A stretch of 46,220 nucleotides of DNA from Slackia sp. ZJ119 (GCF_011039175.1 NZ_JAAKEN010000022.1:1-46220); one strand, 5' to 3'. Shown: positions 27,001-35,406, counted from the stretch's first letter. The notes: generated by a model from the letters alone, not told the origin. Program-made: numbers and translations.

Positions 27001-27260
27001 CGCTGTCGTGCGAGCGTGCGGCCCGCGACGACCAGGCATGGCGCCATTACGTGCTGCCGGCGGCCGTGCTTGAAACGAAGCAGGCGGCAGGCCGGCTCAT
27101 CCGCAAGGCCGACGACGAGGGCATTTTGGTGTTGGCCGACAAGCGCCTGCTGACGAAAAGCTACGGGAAAGTGTTTCTGCGGTCGATGCCGAGCCGTACG
27201 GTGAAAGTGCTGCCCATGCGCAAGATCGCCGAAGAAGTGGCTCTCAAGCTGGCAGAATAG
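24051..27260 (+). CDS. DEDDh exonuclease-DinG family helicase fusion
   Basis: The 1069-residue protein joins a DnaQ-like 3'-5' exonuclease to a DinG/XPD-type helicase. Exonuclease motifs are DTETTG (51-56), HNADFD (131-136) and HRADADVEAT (187-196), a complete DEDDh set. After a 110-residue Ala-rich linker come Walker A AGTGVGKS (about 410), an iron-sulphur cysteine set (about 480, 545, 550 and 556: YPC, DCLRHKC, APC), the DEAH box VIDEAHNAE (about 600), SFWEGFDAPG and QAAGRLIRK near the end. Such fusions occur in Gram-positive bacteria, where they act in DNA repair or RNA:DNA processing. ATG 24051 is chosen; a TTG at 24003 is possible. A parS lies in the linker codons (279-284). Confidence 0.93.
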   Translation: MDNKPAPIPSALMEFVSDGTPQAVCERYASLKSVAELSDFGELDRNLVVIDTETTGFSFNHDELTQIAAARLECGQITDWFVTFVNPGKPIPEDVAYLTNIHDEDVKDAPTPQKALADLVEFVGDAKLVAHNADFDRTFATRHPEGYPLLENVWIDSLDLARIALPRLRSHRLLDLVRAFECPLSTHRADADVEATCAIFRILLAAVASMPPALTCEIARMAPADQWPTVVVFQAFEQAYREEAQASAQAEPGDGPTAAAPAAADVWDEGAALGETFNDVSRETLAADAESTAGGAAAGVAGPAAEFADAFDAPPALHPADLRFSMRSLRAARLKGVDFHPKAADLVDAGGLDATLDFPTSEDLDEAFSKEGLVGAMYPDFETRSEQLAMAQAVRRAFELSENLAVEAGTGVGKSMAYLVPAALTARKNDIAVGMATKTNALLDQLVYHELPALSDAFSKLDPEGGPLTFAPLKGFANYPCIRKIENLVRDGVGMRVVQKKEVSQAPALAALLSFVEQTAYDDIHSLKIDYRALPRYLITTKSQDCLRHKCPFYGAPCFVFGSRLQAESADIVVTNHSLLFRDVAADGGLLPPIRYWVIDEAHNAEAEARGALSLELDAEVISGIARRVASDEATRNVFVRAERKAASDAQGGMTPVVGLAEKARSIGRDYAEKAARFCEALKMLLFFDDAKHGRNYETVELWINPDLRTTATFAHVRATGAELMAESERLIHACQELVGCLEDVEGMAAVQREIASLALTLKDHVQSADLILNQVPEGYAYAAVLNRKKDKVVDKLQALLLDVGDRMNETFFSRTNSVVMTSATLTVDNSFETFGQAVGCNRSDASRTRTLQLESSYDFDSAMTIYVVEDMPEPTQRTYMKALEELVVLLHQAQQGSMLTLFTNRREMEQCYEAVQPVLKQDDLRLVCQKWNVSVKGLRDDFMRDERLSLFALKSFWEGFDAPGSTLKGVIVPKLPFSKPSDPLSCERAARDDQAWRHYVLPAAVLETKQAAGRLIRKADDEGILVLADKRLLTKSYGKVFLRSMPSRTVKVLPMRKIAEEVALKLAE
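24887..24902. promoter_or_regulatory. parS site inside the exonuclease-helicase gene
   Basis: TGTTTCACGTGAAACG matches parS at 15 of 16 positions and falls in the interdomain linker, encoding part of FNDVSRETLA. A half site, GTGAAACGTT, lies 20 bp upstream. Confidence 0.85.
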
Positions 27261-27276
27261 CGGACTGGACACGCCG

Positions 27277-28521
27277 ATGAACCGCCGCCGGGACACGCCG
27301 ACCAACGCCGCGCACGTCAAGCGGCACACCAAAGGAACCTCCAACGAGATTTCTTTGAGCGTGCTCGACGCGGCGAAAAACGCGGTGCGCCCGGGCCGGC
27401 GGAAGGACGACCCGAAGGTGGGGACGGTTTCGCTGTTCACCGTGCCAGGGCTGCGGAAAAAGCCCAAAGGCGCCCCGAAGAAGGACGAAAGCCTGCTCTA
27501 CGACACCGGCGTCGGGCAGCGCAAGCGAGCTCGCGGCACATGGAAAAGCCGGCCTGCACCCGCGGGAGGCACGCCCGCGCCGGCTGCGCACGGCGGCATG
27601 GTTCGCTGGCTTGCCCGCTTCGGCGCGGTCGCGCTCGTCGTGGCCGCGAGCATCGGGCTGGTCGCTTTGGCGGCGAGTTTTGTGAGCAAGGACGTTTCGC
27701 AGCAGTCCTACCAGTCCGACCGCCTCGATGCGGCCATCGCCGGCCTGCAGGAGACCGACGAGGTGTTCGAAGCGCTCGACGTGCTGGTCAACGATCCGTT
27801 CGGCTCGCATCCCGAAGAGGAAGAGCTGGTGTACGCCCGCCGCTCGGCGGTTGGGGACGGCCTGGCCGAGGCCGACGCCGCAGCGCGGGAGGCGTCGGCG
27901 AACCTGCGCGACAACCGGGAAAAAGAGGTGGCCGCCAACGCCGTGGCCACCGCGGCGTCGCGCACGGACCTGTGGAACGTCGGGCTGTCGCTGGTCGACG
28001 AGGCCGCTGCGGCGCGGGCGGCGTGCGAGTGTGTGGAAGATGGCTGGCAGGCCGTGCTCGACGCCGACATGCGCCTGAAAAAGGCCGCCTCGCTCGTGTC
28101 CGACACTACCGACGACAACGTGCGCCGCGCCAACGAAGAGACGGACGCCGCTTCCGCTTCGCTGCAGCAGGCCGTCTCCTTGTTCATGGAGGCCCAAAAC
28201 GCCTACCCTTCCTACGACGTGACTCCTTTCCTCGACTACGTCCAGAAGCGCATCGAGTCGTGCGGATACGCCTTGGCGTCGAACCAGGCGCTGCTCGACC
28301 GCGACAAGGAAACCGCCCAGGCCCAAAACGACGCATACAACGAAGCCGATCGGGAAGCCGTCGAGCTGGCCGAAAGCCTTCCAAGCAACCCGGTTGCCAG
28401 CGTGAAGGACGTTTTCGAGGCGCAAACGGCCGACAAGATGAAAGATTACGAGACGGCTCGTTCTCAAACGGGCAACGCGGACGCTTTTATTCGTGATTAT
28501 TTGGGCGAACAAAGCAAATAG
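27277..28521 (+). CDS. Hypothetical single-pass membrane protein with long helical exterior domain
   Basis: I do not recognise the family. The 414-residue product has a basic, Pro/Gly-rich N-terminal 105 residues, one transmembrane helix (about 110-135, ARFGAVALVVAASIGLVALA), and a 280-residue acidic, Ala/Asp/Glu-rich domain that is almost all predicted helix with heptad-like spacing. The charge pattern puts the N-terminus inside and the helical domain outside. It starts 16 bp after the helicase gene and is probably co-transcribed. The ATG lacks a clear ribosome binding site. It may be structural or a scaffold at the envelope; this is inference. Confidence 0.75.
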   Translation: MNRRRDTPTNAAHVKRHTKGTSNEISLSVLDAAKNAVRPGRRKDDPKVGTVSLFTVPGLRKKPKGAPKKDESLLYDTGVGQRKRARGTWKSRPAPAGGTPAPAAHGGMVRWLARFGAVALVVAASIGLVALAASFVSKDVSQQSYQSDRLDAAIAGLQETDEVFEALDVLVNDPFGSHPEEEELVYARRSAVGDGLAEADAAAREASANLRDNREKEVAANAVATAASRTDLWNVGLSLVDEAAAARAACECVEDGWQAVLDADMRLKKAASLVSDTTDDNVRRANEETDAASASLQQAVSLFMEAQNAYPSYDVTPFLDYVQKRIESCGYALASNQALLDRDKETAQAQNDAYNEADREAVELAESLPSNPVASVKDVFEAQTADKMKDYETARSQTGNADAFIRDYLGEQSK

Positions 28522-28580
28522 CGTATACTTTCTTTTATATGCCTTGTAACCATTTTCTGCCTGGCACGAAAGGTGTCGCT

Positions 28581-31500
28581 ATGTCGGACATGATAGATTC
28601 GGTAACGTACCTCGCTCAAGAAATCGGGCCGCGACCTGCAGGGACCGAGGAAGAACAACAAGCTGCGCTCTACATCACGGAATCCATGCAGAAAGAGGCG
28701 CGGCTGTCGACGGTCATCGAGGATTTCCGCGGGCTTTCATCGACTGAGCTGCTGTTGGCCGTGCTGTGCCTGTGCTCGGTCGTCATGGCCGTGCTTGCGA
28801 CGGCGCTGCCGGTCGTGGACGTAGCGGCCGTCGTCGTGACGGCGTTGGTCGCGGCGGTGTTCGCGAGCGAATCGCTCGGAAAGTCTGTCTTGTCGCGCCT
28901 GCTCGGGCGCGGCGTGAGCCAAAACGTCGTGGCGAAGTACGACCCCGAGCTGCCCTCTGAAACAGGATCGGCCCATCATCGCAAGGTGGTGCTCGTGGCT
29001 CGCTATGACAGCGGGAAGGTGACGCGCGAGACAACCGGCTCGCTGGTGCGCCTGCTGCCGGGGCTGCAGTGGTTCACGCTCGGCTCGGTCGTGCTGCTGC
29101 CGGTGCTGCTTTTGCTGCGTGCCGTGTTCTTCCCCGCAGGCGGCGGGCTGATGTCTTCTGTCGTGAACATCCTGATCATCGTGGCGTTGGTCGGCACCGC
29201 GCTGCCGTGCGTCCAGTGGGTCCTGCACAAGACGGCGCCGTACAACGAAGGCGCGAACTGCAACGGCGCCGGCGTGGCCATGCTGCTCGAGGTGGCGAAG
29301 CGCGTCGGCCAAGGCCGCGTGACCGAAGCCGAGATAGCCGAGCGCGAGGAAGCCGTCATCCACGGGAAGGAAGAGGCGCTGGCCGCCGGCGTGGTGCCCG
29401 AGGGCGCCGAGCTGGTGTATGAAACCGACGAGGCCGCGCCTGCCGGGGTTTCTGCTGGTCACCAGGCTGCGGCAGAAACGACGCCCGAGGGTGGCTTGGC
29501 TGCGGCGAAGGCGGCTATTGCGGCCATGACCGGCCGTCCGGTCGCCGGCGCGGCCGATTCGTACGACGTCGAAGTCGCGGCTGACGCGCCGGCGGACGCT
29601 CATTCGGTGGTGGTCGACCAGATCGCCCAGGCCGAACCGGAGATCGAGGCGGTCCCGCAGACTGCGGCGGTCGCCGCACATCCGGCAGCGGTGCAGCAGG
29701 CCATGTTCTATGCTCCCCACCTGGAGACTCGTCAAAAGCAGGCGTCGTCGGTGCCCGACTGGTACGTGAAGGCGCAAGAAAAAGCGAAGCGCCCGCGCGG
29801 GGCAGAAAAGCCGGCCCAGCGGTCGCGGTATGCAAGCGCTTTGGACGCCGCCGTGCGCGAGAGCGCGGGGCATTTCGCCGAAGCGAACCGGATCGTGGGC
29901 TATCGCCTTGAAGAGACGCTGTCCGCCGGCAAGGAAGTCATTCGCGAGGTCGAGCCGCCCGCAGCGGCTGCAGCGCGGCCGTCGGCCGGCGTCGCGGCCG
30001 GAGCCGGGGCAGGGTTTGCCGGCGGGCAGGCTTCTGTCGCCGCAGCCGCTGCAGCGCAGGCAGCGCAGGAGGCGCGGGATGCTCAGGCGGCAGCCGCGCA
30101 GGCGCGGGCAGCGCGGGAGGCGCAGGCAGCGGCCGCGCAGCCGGTGCGCGAGGCGGCTGGTGAACCGGCAGCACCGACGCGCGAGGCAGCGCCCGCGCAG
30201 GCAGCGGCGCCGACGCGCGAGGAAAACGTCGTGCTCCAGGCAACGCCTGTGCCCGAGCAGGCGCCGACCGCCGCCGAGCCTTCGGCCATGGGCACGACGG
30301 CCATGCCGCCCATCGACGTGTCGCAGCTTGTTTTCGAAGAGCCTCCCGCCACGCCCGAACCCGCCATGCCGTCGTTCTTGGATCCGGCGAAAGTCCAGGC
30401 GGAAGCCCAGGCAAACCGCCGTATGGAGGACCGCTCGTCCGATCGCGTGGTCGCGGCGAAAGCCTCCGTCGACGCAAGCGGCACCATTGCCGTGGTGACC
30501 GACGAGGCAAGTCTCGACGCTTCCGCCGACGCTTTGGAAGGACCGGCGCCCGCCCGCGCCGAAACCCCGCGCCGCCCCGAGCCGCGCAGCGTGCAAGAAC
30601 ACCAAGTGACCGTGCGCGACGCCGACAGCGCCCGCCCGCAGCAGGAAAGCTACGTGCAAGAAGCCACCCAGACGTTCGCCGACCGCGTGATGCAGCGCCG
30701 CCGCGCCCGCCGTCCGGTCGTGCTTCCCGAGGTGGACGAATCGGCCAAGCTCGCTCCCGTGCGCGAGGTGGCCAAACAGCGGGCGCCGCTGGCGGAGGCC
30801 GCCGAATCGGGGCAGGCCGCCGCGAAGAGCCTGCTGTCGATGCTTCCTGCCATCACTGCCGACGACATCGTTGCGAGCCATGGCAGCGTCGAAGAGGCCA
30901 AGGCCGACCCGCTGCTGGCTGCGCTGCCTTCGCTTTCCGGGTCGTTTGCCCGCGTGGGCGATTCTTCCAAAGGGACGGTCGGCACTGCGGGGTCGTTCGC
31001 CCCGGCCAGCTCGACGAGCTCCTTCGCACCCATCGGTGACGAGTTCGTCGAGGAAATGGACCCCGAGGACATCTACGTCGACGACGTCGACGATTCTGCC
31101 TACAACGAGACGTTCGCCGAGTCGGGAGCCATCGCGACGGGCGAATACCTCGACATGCCGAAATCGCGCCTGCAGCGCTTGTTCGGCCGCTTCCGCAAGG
31201 AGAAGAAAGCGCCCGAGCCCGAGGTCAGCACCCAGGAATGGCTTGACGTTGACGAGGATTTCGACGCTCGCGAAGTGGGCGCTCAGCGCGGCGGTTGGGA
31301 AAGCTTCCGCACTGCCGACGACGATGCCGCCGACCAGACGACGGCCTTCTCGCCGCTTGACGCGGACGACGACATCGATGACGGGTTTGACGACTACGAC
31401 GATTCCGACGATGGCCGCTCCTCTTGGCACGGCGGCGGCTACTCCGGCGAGCGCTTGATGGAAAGCAGCGACTTGAACTCTGAGGAAATCGCTGAAGAGG

Positions 31501-32012
31501 CCGCCGTTGCCGCAGCTCAGCCGGTCGAAGTCGACGAGGAATTGAAGCAGATCTACGCCTTCCGCAACCCTGACGTGAACGCAGAGGTGTGGTTCGTTGC
31601 GCTCGGCGCCGAGCTTTCCACCCACGACGGCATGCGCGCCTTCCTTGACGAGCATGCGCACGAGCTGCGCGGCGCCATCGTGGTCGACCTTGACGCGCTT
31701 GGCGCGGGCGACATCACGATGATCGAGGAAGAAGGCCTGTTCCGTCCCGTGAAGACGTCTTCGCGCATGAAGCGGTACGTGAAGAAGGCTTCCCAGGCGT
31801 CCGGCGTTTCGGTGCGCTCGGCGAAGCTTCGATGGATGGACAGCGCGGCTTCGTACGCGACGCGCCGCGGCATCCAGTCGATGCACCTCGTCGGCCTGCG
31901 CGACGGCAAGCCCGCCTATTACGGCCAAGCTGACGACACCGTTGAGCACGTGAGCGAAGAGAAATTGAACAACAACGCGAAGTTCGTCATGGAAATGATC
32001 AAAAATATTTAG
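28581..32012 (+). CDS. M28-peptidase-like membrane protein split by a long disordered insert
   Basis: The 1143-residue product, from ATG 28581 with GAAAGGTG upstream, begins like an M28 aminopeptidase: EIGPRPAGTEEEQQAALYI (14-32), VVLVARYDS (136-144) and NEGANCNGAGVAMLLEVA (222-239). In catalytic M28 enzymes these are HxD and a GAxDNASG-type segment; here His is Arg and Asp is Cys. Four hydrophobic segments lie at about 56-76, 78-95, 165-185 and 193-212. Residues 250-985 are low-complexity, Ala/Gln/Glu/Asp-rich and likely disordered. The last 155 residues resume the M28-like fold (VWFVALGAELSTHDGMRAFL, IVVDLDALGAGD, GIQSMHLVGL). Loss of metal ligands suggests a non-catalytic protein. Role unknown. 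Confidence 0.75.
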   Translation: MSDMIDSVTYLAQEIGPRPAGTEEEQQAALYITESMQKEARLSTVIEDFRGLSSTELLLAVLCLCSVVMAVLATALPVVDVAAVVVTALVAAVFASESLGKSVLSRLLGRGVSQNVVAKYDPELPSETGSAHHRKVVLVARYDSGKVTRETTGSLVRLLPGLQWFTLGSVVLLPVLLLLRAVFFPAGGGLMSSVVNILIIVALVGTALPCVQWVLHKTAPYNEGANCNGAGVAMLLEVAKRVGQGRVTEAEIAEREEAVIHGKEEALAAGVVPEGAELVYETDEAAPAGVSAGHQAAAETTPEGGLAAAKAAIAAMTGRPVAGAADSYDVEVAADAPADAHSVVVDQIAQAEPEIEAVPQTAAVAAHPAAVQQAMFYAPHLETRQKQASSVPDWYVKAQEKAKRPRGAEKPAQRSRYASALDAAVRESAGHFAEANRIVGYRLEETLSAGKEVIREVEPPAAAAARPSAGVAAGAGAGFAGGQASVAAAAAAQAAQEARDAQAAAAQARAAREAQAAAAQPVREAAGEPAAPTREAAPAQAAAPTREENVVLQATPVPEQAPTAAEPSAMGTTAMPPIDVSQLVFEEPPATPEPAMPSFLDPAKVQAEAQANRRMEDRSSDRVVAAKASVDASGTIAVVTDEASLDASADALEGPAPARAETPRRPEPRSVQEHQVTVRDADSARPQQESYVQEATQTFADRVMQRRRARRPVVLPEVDESAKLAPVREVAKQRAPLAEAAESGQAAAKSLLSMLPAITADDIVASHGSVEEAKADPLLAALPSLSGSFARVGDSSKGTVGTAGSFAPASSTSSFAPIGDEFVEEMDPEDIYVDDVDDSAYNETFAESGAIATGEYLDMPKSRLQRLFGRFRKEKKAPEPEVSTQEWLDVDEDFDAREVGAQRGGWESFRTADDDAADQTTAFSPLDADDDIDDGFDDYDDSDDGRSSWHGGGYSGERLMESSDLNSEEIAEEAAVAAAQPVEVDEELKQIYAFRNPDVNAEVWFVALGAELSTHDGMRAFLDEHAHELRGAIVVDLDALGAGDITMIEEEGLFRPVKTSSRMKRYVKKASQASGVSVRSAKLRWMDSAASYATRRGIQSMHLVGLRDGKPAYYGQADDTVEHVSEEKLNNNAKFVMEMIKNI

Positions 32013-32060
32013 CAGCTGCATAAAAACACGGCTCTTTACCCCCGTAGAGCGATTTCTTCT

Positions 32061-32090
32061 AGCCCCCTGAATATCAGGGGGCTATTATTT
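32061..32090 (+). terminator. Intrinsic terminator after the M28-like gene
   Basis: AGCCCCCTGA and TCAGGGGGCT pair around a 3-nt loop, followed by ATTATTT. Confidence 0.85.
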
Positions 32091-32149
32091 GTAGGCGCGT
32101 CGCTTTGAAACAATCGAGTCGTTCTACACGAGAGAGAGTACGAATTCCC

Positions 32150-32308
32150 ATGTCAGTTGAAGCATACTGTGTCAAATGCAAGGCCAAGAAAGTGATGGAA
32201 AACCCCGTTCCAGGAACAACGAAAAACGGCAAACCGCTGCTGAAAGGGACGTGTCCTGACTGCGGAACGACGCTGTGCCGCATCGGTGCGGTGAAGGAAT
32301 CCAAGTAG
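32150..32308 (+). CDS. Small zinc-ribbon protein (DUF5679-like)
   Basis: The 52-residue product begins MSVEAYCVKCKAKKVMENP and has two CxxC pairs (CVKC and CPDC), spaced as in a zinc ribbon of the DUF5679 type, with a Lys-rich middle. Such proteins are common in Actinobacteria and Chloroflexi; no function is established. The start is ATG 32150; a longer frame from 32105 has no family similarity. It is flanked by terminators at 32061 and 32345, so it is a single-gene transcript. Confidence 0.85.
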   Translation: MSVEAYCVKCKAKKVMENPVPGTTKNGKPLLKGTCPDCGTTLCRIGAVKESK

Positions 32309-32344
32309 CCTTCCGCCTGTCGCCCACAACTTCCCTGGTTCTTC

Positions 32345-32368
32345 AAAATACCCTTCAGGGTATTTTTT
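32345..32368 (+). terminator. Intrinsic terminator after the zinc-ribbon gene
   Basis: AAAATACCC pairs with GGGTATTTT around TTCA, and the T run continues for two more bases. Confidence 0.88.
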
Positions 32369-32512
32369 GTGAGGCCTTTACCAGGGGTTTCATCTGTGAG
32401 ACACTGTTCTGATCATCCATCGATCTTCTAGCGCTTCTTTACTCCATTTTCGAAGATTCATGTTGCCGAGCCGTCATGCTGCGTCGTGCCGGCTTTCGCG
32501 GGAAGGGTGTCC

Positions 32513-33859
32513 ATGGGAACCGAAAAACGCCTCGATTTGTACGAGAACTTCAATACGATCAATACCATTGCTCCGGAAAACTACGACACGTACAGCGTGA
32601 AGCGCGGGCTTCGCAATCCTGACGGCACGGGCGTGATCGCCGGCGTGACGAACATTTCGAGCGTGCATGGCTATTTGCTGTCTGACGGCGTGAAAATCCC
32701 TGATGACGGGCGTTTGAGCTATCGCGGCTACGATTTGTACGACCTGCTGTCCGACGAGTCGGGCGACCGTCGCTTCGCGTACGAGGAAATATCGTATCTG
32801 CTGATCATGGGCAAGCTGCCGACGCGGGCCGAGCTTGACTGCTACATCGCGTCCATCGACGCCGCCCGCGAGCTGCCCGACGGCTTCACCGCGTCGAAGA
32901 TCATGCGCGACACGCCCCGCGACGTCATGAACCTGCTGTCGCGGTCCATCCTGCAGCTGTACGTCGACGATCCCGATGCAGAGGACCGTTCGGCAAAGCA
33001 TGAGGTCACGACCGCCATCTCGCTCATTTCGCGCCTGCCGCGCATCATGGTGCTGAGCTATTACGCCGTGAGGGCTCGCTATTTCGGCGAGTCGATGATC
33101 CTGCACCGCTTCACGCCGGGCGAGTCGACGGCGGAGACCATCTTGTCGATGCTGCGCCCGGACCGCTCGTACACGCAGCAAGAGGCGCGGATGCTCGACA
33201 TTATGCTGTGCCTGCATGCCGAGCACGGCGGCGGCAACAACTCCACGTTCACGACACGCGTGCTGACCTCGGCAGACACCGATCCGTACTCGACGTACGC
33301 GGCAGCCATCGGCTCGCTGAAGGGCCGCAAGCACGGCGGCGCGAACCACCAGATCATCGCGATGCAAAACGAGCTGATGGAAAACGTGGCCGACTGGGAA
33401 GACGACGGCCAGGTGGCCGACTACCTGGCGAAGATCGTGAACCGCGAGGCGTACGACCGGTCGGGGCTGGTGTACGGCATCGGGCATGCGGTGTACACGA
33501 AGTCCGACCCGCGGGCGGTCATTTTGAAGCGATTCGCGCGTGACCTGGCCGAAGGGACGGAATTCGAGGCGAAGTTCCACCTGCTGGAGTCTATCGAGCG
33601 ACTGGCGCCCGAGGTCATCCTGGCCGAGAAGGGCACGAAGAAGGACATGTGCGCGAACGTGGACATGTATTCCGGGTTCGTGTATTCCATGCTGGGGATT
33701 CCGGAGGACCTGTTCACGCCGTTGTTTGCCTGCGCACGCATGTCAGGCTGGGCGGCGCACCGCTTCGAGGAGATCGTGTCCGGCAAGCGCATCATCCGCC
33801 CCGCGTACAAGAGCGCCCACCAGGGCCTTCGCCAGTGGAAGCCCATGGGCGAGCGGTAG
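32513..33859 (+). CDS. gltA: Citrate synthase
   Basis: Citrate synthase condenses acetyl-CoA and oxaloacetate. The 448-residue product shows the catalytic pattern: one histidine in LHAEHGGGNNSTFTTRVL (near 235), a second in YGIGHAVY (near 325) and the aspartate region KDMCANVDMYSGFVYSMLGI (near 380), with RPAYKSAHQGLRQW at the C-terminus. The HGGGNNSTF form belongs to a subgroup frequent in clostridia and coriobacteria; a 2-methylcitrate or Re-face-like specificity cannot be excluded from sequence. The start is ATG 32513 with GGAAGGG upstream. The gene is monocistronic, followed by repeats. Confidence 0.93.
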   Translation: MGTEKRLDLYENFNTINTIAPENYDTYSVKRGLRNPDGTGVIAGVTNISSVHGYLLSDGVKIPDDGRLSYRGYDLYDLLSDESGDRRFAYEEISYLLIMGKLPTRAELDCYIASIDAARELPDGFTASKIMRDTPRDVMNLLSRSILQLYVDDPDAEDRSAKHEVTTAISLISRLPRIMVLSYYAVRARYFGESMILHRFTPGESTAETILSMLRPDRSYTQQEARMLDIMLCLHAEHGGGNNSTFTTRVLTSADTDPYSTYAAAIGSLKGRKHGGANHQIIAMQNELMENVADWEDDGQVADYLAKIVNREAYDRSGLVYGIGHAVYTKSDPRAVILKRFARDLAEGTEFEAKFHLLESIERLAPEVILAEKGTKKDMCANVDMYSGFVYSMLGIPEDLFTPLFACARMSGWAAHRFEEIVSGKRIIRPAYKSAHQGLRQWKPMGER

Positions 33860-34205
33860 GCCGGGTAGCAGCCCGCAGGGGGGGTAGTGGTCCCGCGAGG
33901 GCAGTGGTCCCGCGAGGGCAGCATTTGGTCGAGGGTAGTGGCAGGCCGGGTAGCAGCTGGTCAGGGGTAGCATCTGATTAAAGGTGGTGGCCGGTCGGGT
34001 AGCAGCCGGTTGGATGTAGTATCCAACCGGAGGCAGCATCCGGTCGGGTAGCAACCATACGGAGGTGGCATAAGGACGGGCGACGGCCCCGCGGATGTAG
34101 CATCCGGTCGGGTAACATCTAGTAGATGGGTAGCGGTGCCAGGTAGCAGCCACGCGAGGGCAGTGGCCCGCGGAGGCAGTGAAAGGTTGGCGGCGCTTGA
34201 TCGGG
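33860..34205 (+). repeat. Degenerate short repeats (GGTAGCA...CGGTCGG type)
   Basis: About 345 bp directly after the citrate synthase stop are built from variants of a 17- to 20-nt unit, such as GGTAGCAGCCGGTTGG, GGCAGCATCCGGTCGG and GTAGCATCCGGTCGG. Spacing and sequence drift freely. Reading frames across it have no start signals and give only repetitive Tyr/Pro/Cys-rich or Gly/Ser-rich peptides. It is not a CRISPR: there are no constant repeats and no regular spacers. Confidence 0.7.
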
Positions 34206-34364
34206 AGGTGGCTTTGGATGGGTAGAAGCCGGACAAGGCTAGCGCCAGATCAGGAGGCGCCTGGTCAGAGGTAGCCTTGGTTGGGTGGCGCCTGATCGGA
34301 GATGGCCTTGGTTGGGTGGTGTCCGATCAAGGGGTGGCTTTGGCTAGGTGGCATCCGGTCGGGG
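34206..34364 (+). repeat. Imperfect tandem repeat of about 33 nt
   Basis: Units of the form (G/A)TGGC(C/T)TTGG(T/A)TGGGTGG followed by CCGATC/TGATC-type sequence recur about four to five times. It continues the repeat zone after citrate synthase but with a longer period. Non-coding as far as I can see. Confidence 0.55.
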
Positions 34365-34400
34365 CCTGCAGACGTCTTCGGTCGTGCAGTGGAGTCTGCA

Positions 34401-34652
34401 TATGAAGAAAATATGTACTAGAGATTTTGGAGGCTCTATTCGACAGTTACCGCATCATTTTCTTATGTATGCGTGGAATATACGGTCCTATCTGCAGCAA
34501 ATAGCCTCACTTTAGGACGTTTTGTTCTATTGAGCACGAGTTTTGTTGGTTATATGCCTATCGAAGACGCTTTTCAAACTGTATTGGATGGGAAAATGAT
34601 GCGATAAGTGTTGAATATACGGTCAATTGCATCAAGCACACAAATTCTTCAT
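34401..34652. repeat. AT-rich element with inverted ends (copy 2)
   Basis: Ends TATGAAGAAAATATGTAC (34401-34418) and, inverted, the similar sequence at 34635-34652 bracket about 250 AT-rich bp. Just inside the left end GTACTAGAGATTTTGGAGG parallels GTACTGGAGATTTTGCGGG at 1478. A second inverted pair, GCATCATTTTC (34452-34462) and GAAAATGATGC (34592-34602), lies within, and GAATATACGGTC occurs twice. No coding frame. Confidence 0.5.
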
Positions 34653-34759
34653 ATTTAGGAATGTATAAAACAGCCTTAAAGCTGCATATAACAGCATGAG
34701 CACGCGATTTGGCAAGACTTCCTCGGTTGAAGTGCCTGTCGACAGGCGAATGTCGGCAG

Positions 34760-35406
34760 ATTGCGCGTTTTCTTTACGCGAATTCCCCTCGCGGGTTCGA
34801 ATCCACGCGAACGAAAAGCATCCCCGGCAGCAAGTCTACCGGGGATGCAAGTGTAAACTGGCGGAGGAAGTAGGATTCGAAAAATCTGCTGCGCAGATTT
34901 TCAGGCCTCGTCGCAAGCTCCTCGGCCGAATTCGCTAAAAACGCTGCGCGTTTTCTTAACGCGAATTCCCCTCGCGGGTTCGAATCCCTGCGAACGAAAA
35001 GCATCCCCGGCAGCAAGTCTACCGGGGATGCAAGTCTACCTGGCGGAGGAAGTAGGATTCGAAAAATCTGCTGCGCAGATTTTCAGGCCTCGTCGCAAGC
35101 TCCTCGGCCGAATTCGCTAAAAACGCTGCGCGTTTTCTTGACGCGAATTCCCCTCTCGGGTTCGAATCCCTGCGAACGAAAAGCATCCCCGGCAGCAAGT
35201 CTACCGGGGATGCAAGTGTAAACTGGCGGAGGAAGTAGGATTCGAAAAATCTGCTGCGCAGATTTTCAAGGTTCGTCGCAAGCTCCTCACCTGAATTCGC
35301 TAAAAACGCTGCGCGTTTTCTTTACGCGAATTCCCCTCGCGGGTTCGAATCCCTGCGAACGAAAAGCATCCCCGGCAGCAAGTCTACCGGGGATGCAAGT
35401 GTAAAC
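34760..35406 (-). repeat. 183-bp tandem array at the 3' end of tRNA-Ser(UGA)
   Basis: Three full units and one partial unit repeat every 182-183 bp. Each contains, in plus-strand order, a copy of the tRNA-Ser 3' end as GGCGGAGGAAGTA (34860, 35042, 35224; the real tRNA at 35408), a 115-bp hairpin body (34873-34987, 35055-35169, 35238-35352) running from GGATTCGAA to GGTTCGAATCC, and the tRNA terminator hairpin. The partial unit is 34760-34858. The body contains palindromic stems around AAAATCTGC/GCAGATTTT, GGCC/GGCC and GAATTCGC/GCGAATTC with an inner AAAACGC/GCGTTTT. The array looks like repeated insertion or duplication at the tRNA T arm. No protein is encoded. Confidence 0.85.
35362..35396 (-). 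terminator. Terminator of tRNA-Ser(UGA)
   Basis: On the minus strand GCATCCCCGG and CCGGGGATGC pair and are followed by TTTTC. Copies of the same hairpin occur in each array unit, near 34817, 35000 and 35183. Confidence 0.85.

Noticed and set aside
24891-27467. 858-codon open frame opposite the exonuclease-helicase gene
   Set aside because: Composition and position are those of an antisense frame in high-GC DNA; the plus-strand product has complete motifs.
28737-32021. 1094-codon open frame opposite the M28-like gene
   Set aside because: Arg/His-rich antisense frame of the low-complexity insert; no motif or ribosome binding site.
33860-34364. CRISPR array
   Set aside because: Repeat units vary in both sequence and spacing, there are no unique spacers of constant length, and no cas genes occur nearby.
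34760-35406. CRISPR array or protein-coding repeat
   Set aside because: The period is 183 bp with the whole unit conserved, so there are no spacers. Short open frames within it are broken at tRNA-derived sequence and lack start signals.
34760-35406. Extra functional tRNA-Ser genes in the array
   Set aside because: Only the 3' ~20 nt of the tRNA are repeated; acceptor 5' strand, D arm and anticodon arm are absent in the copies.
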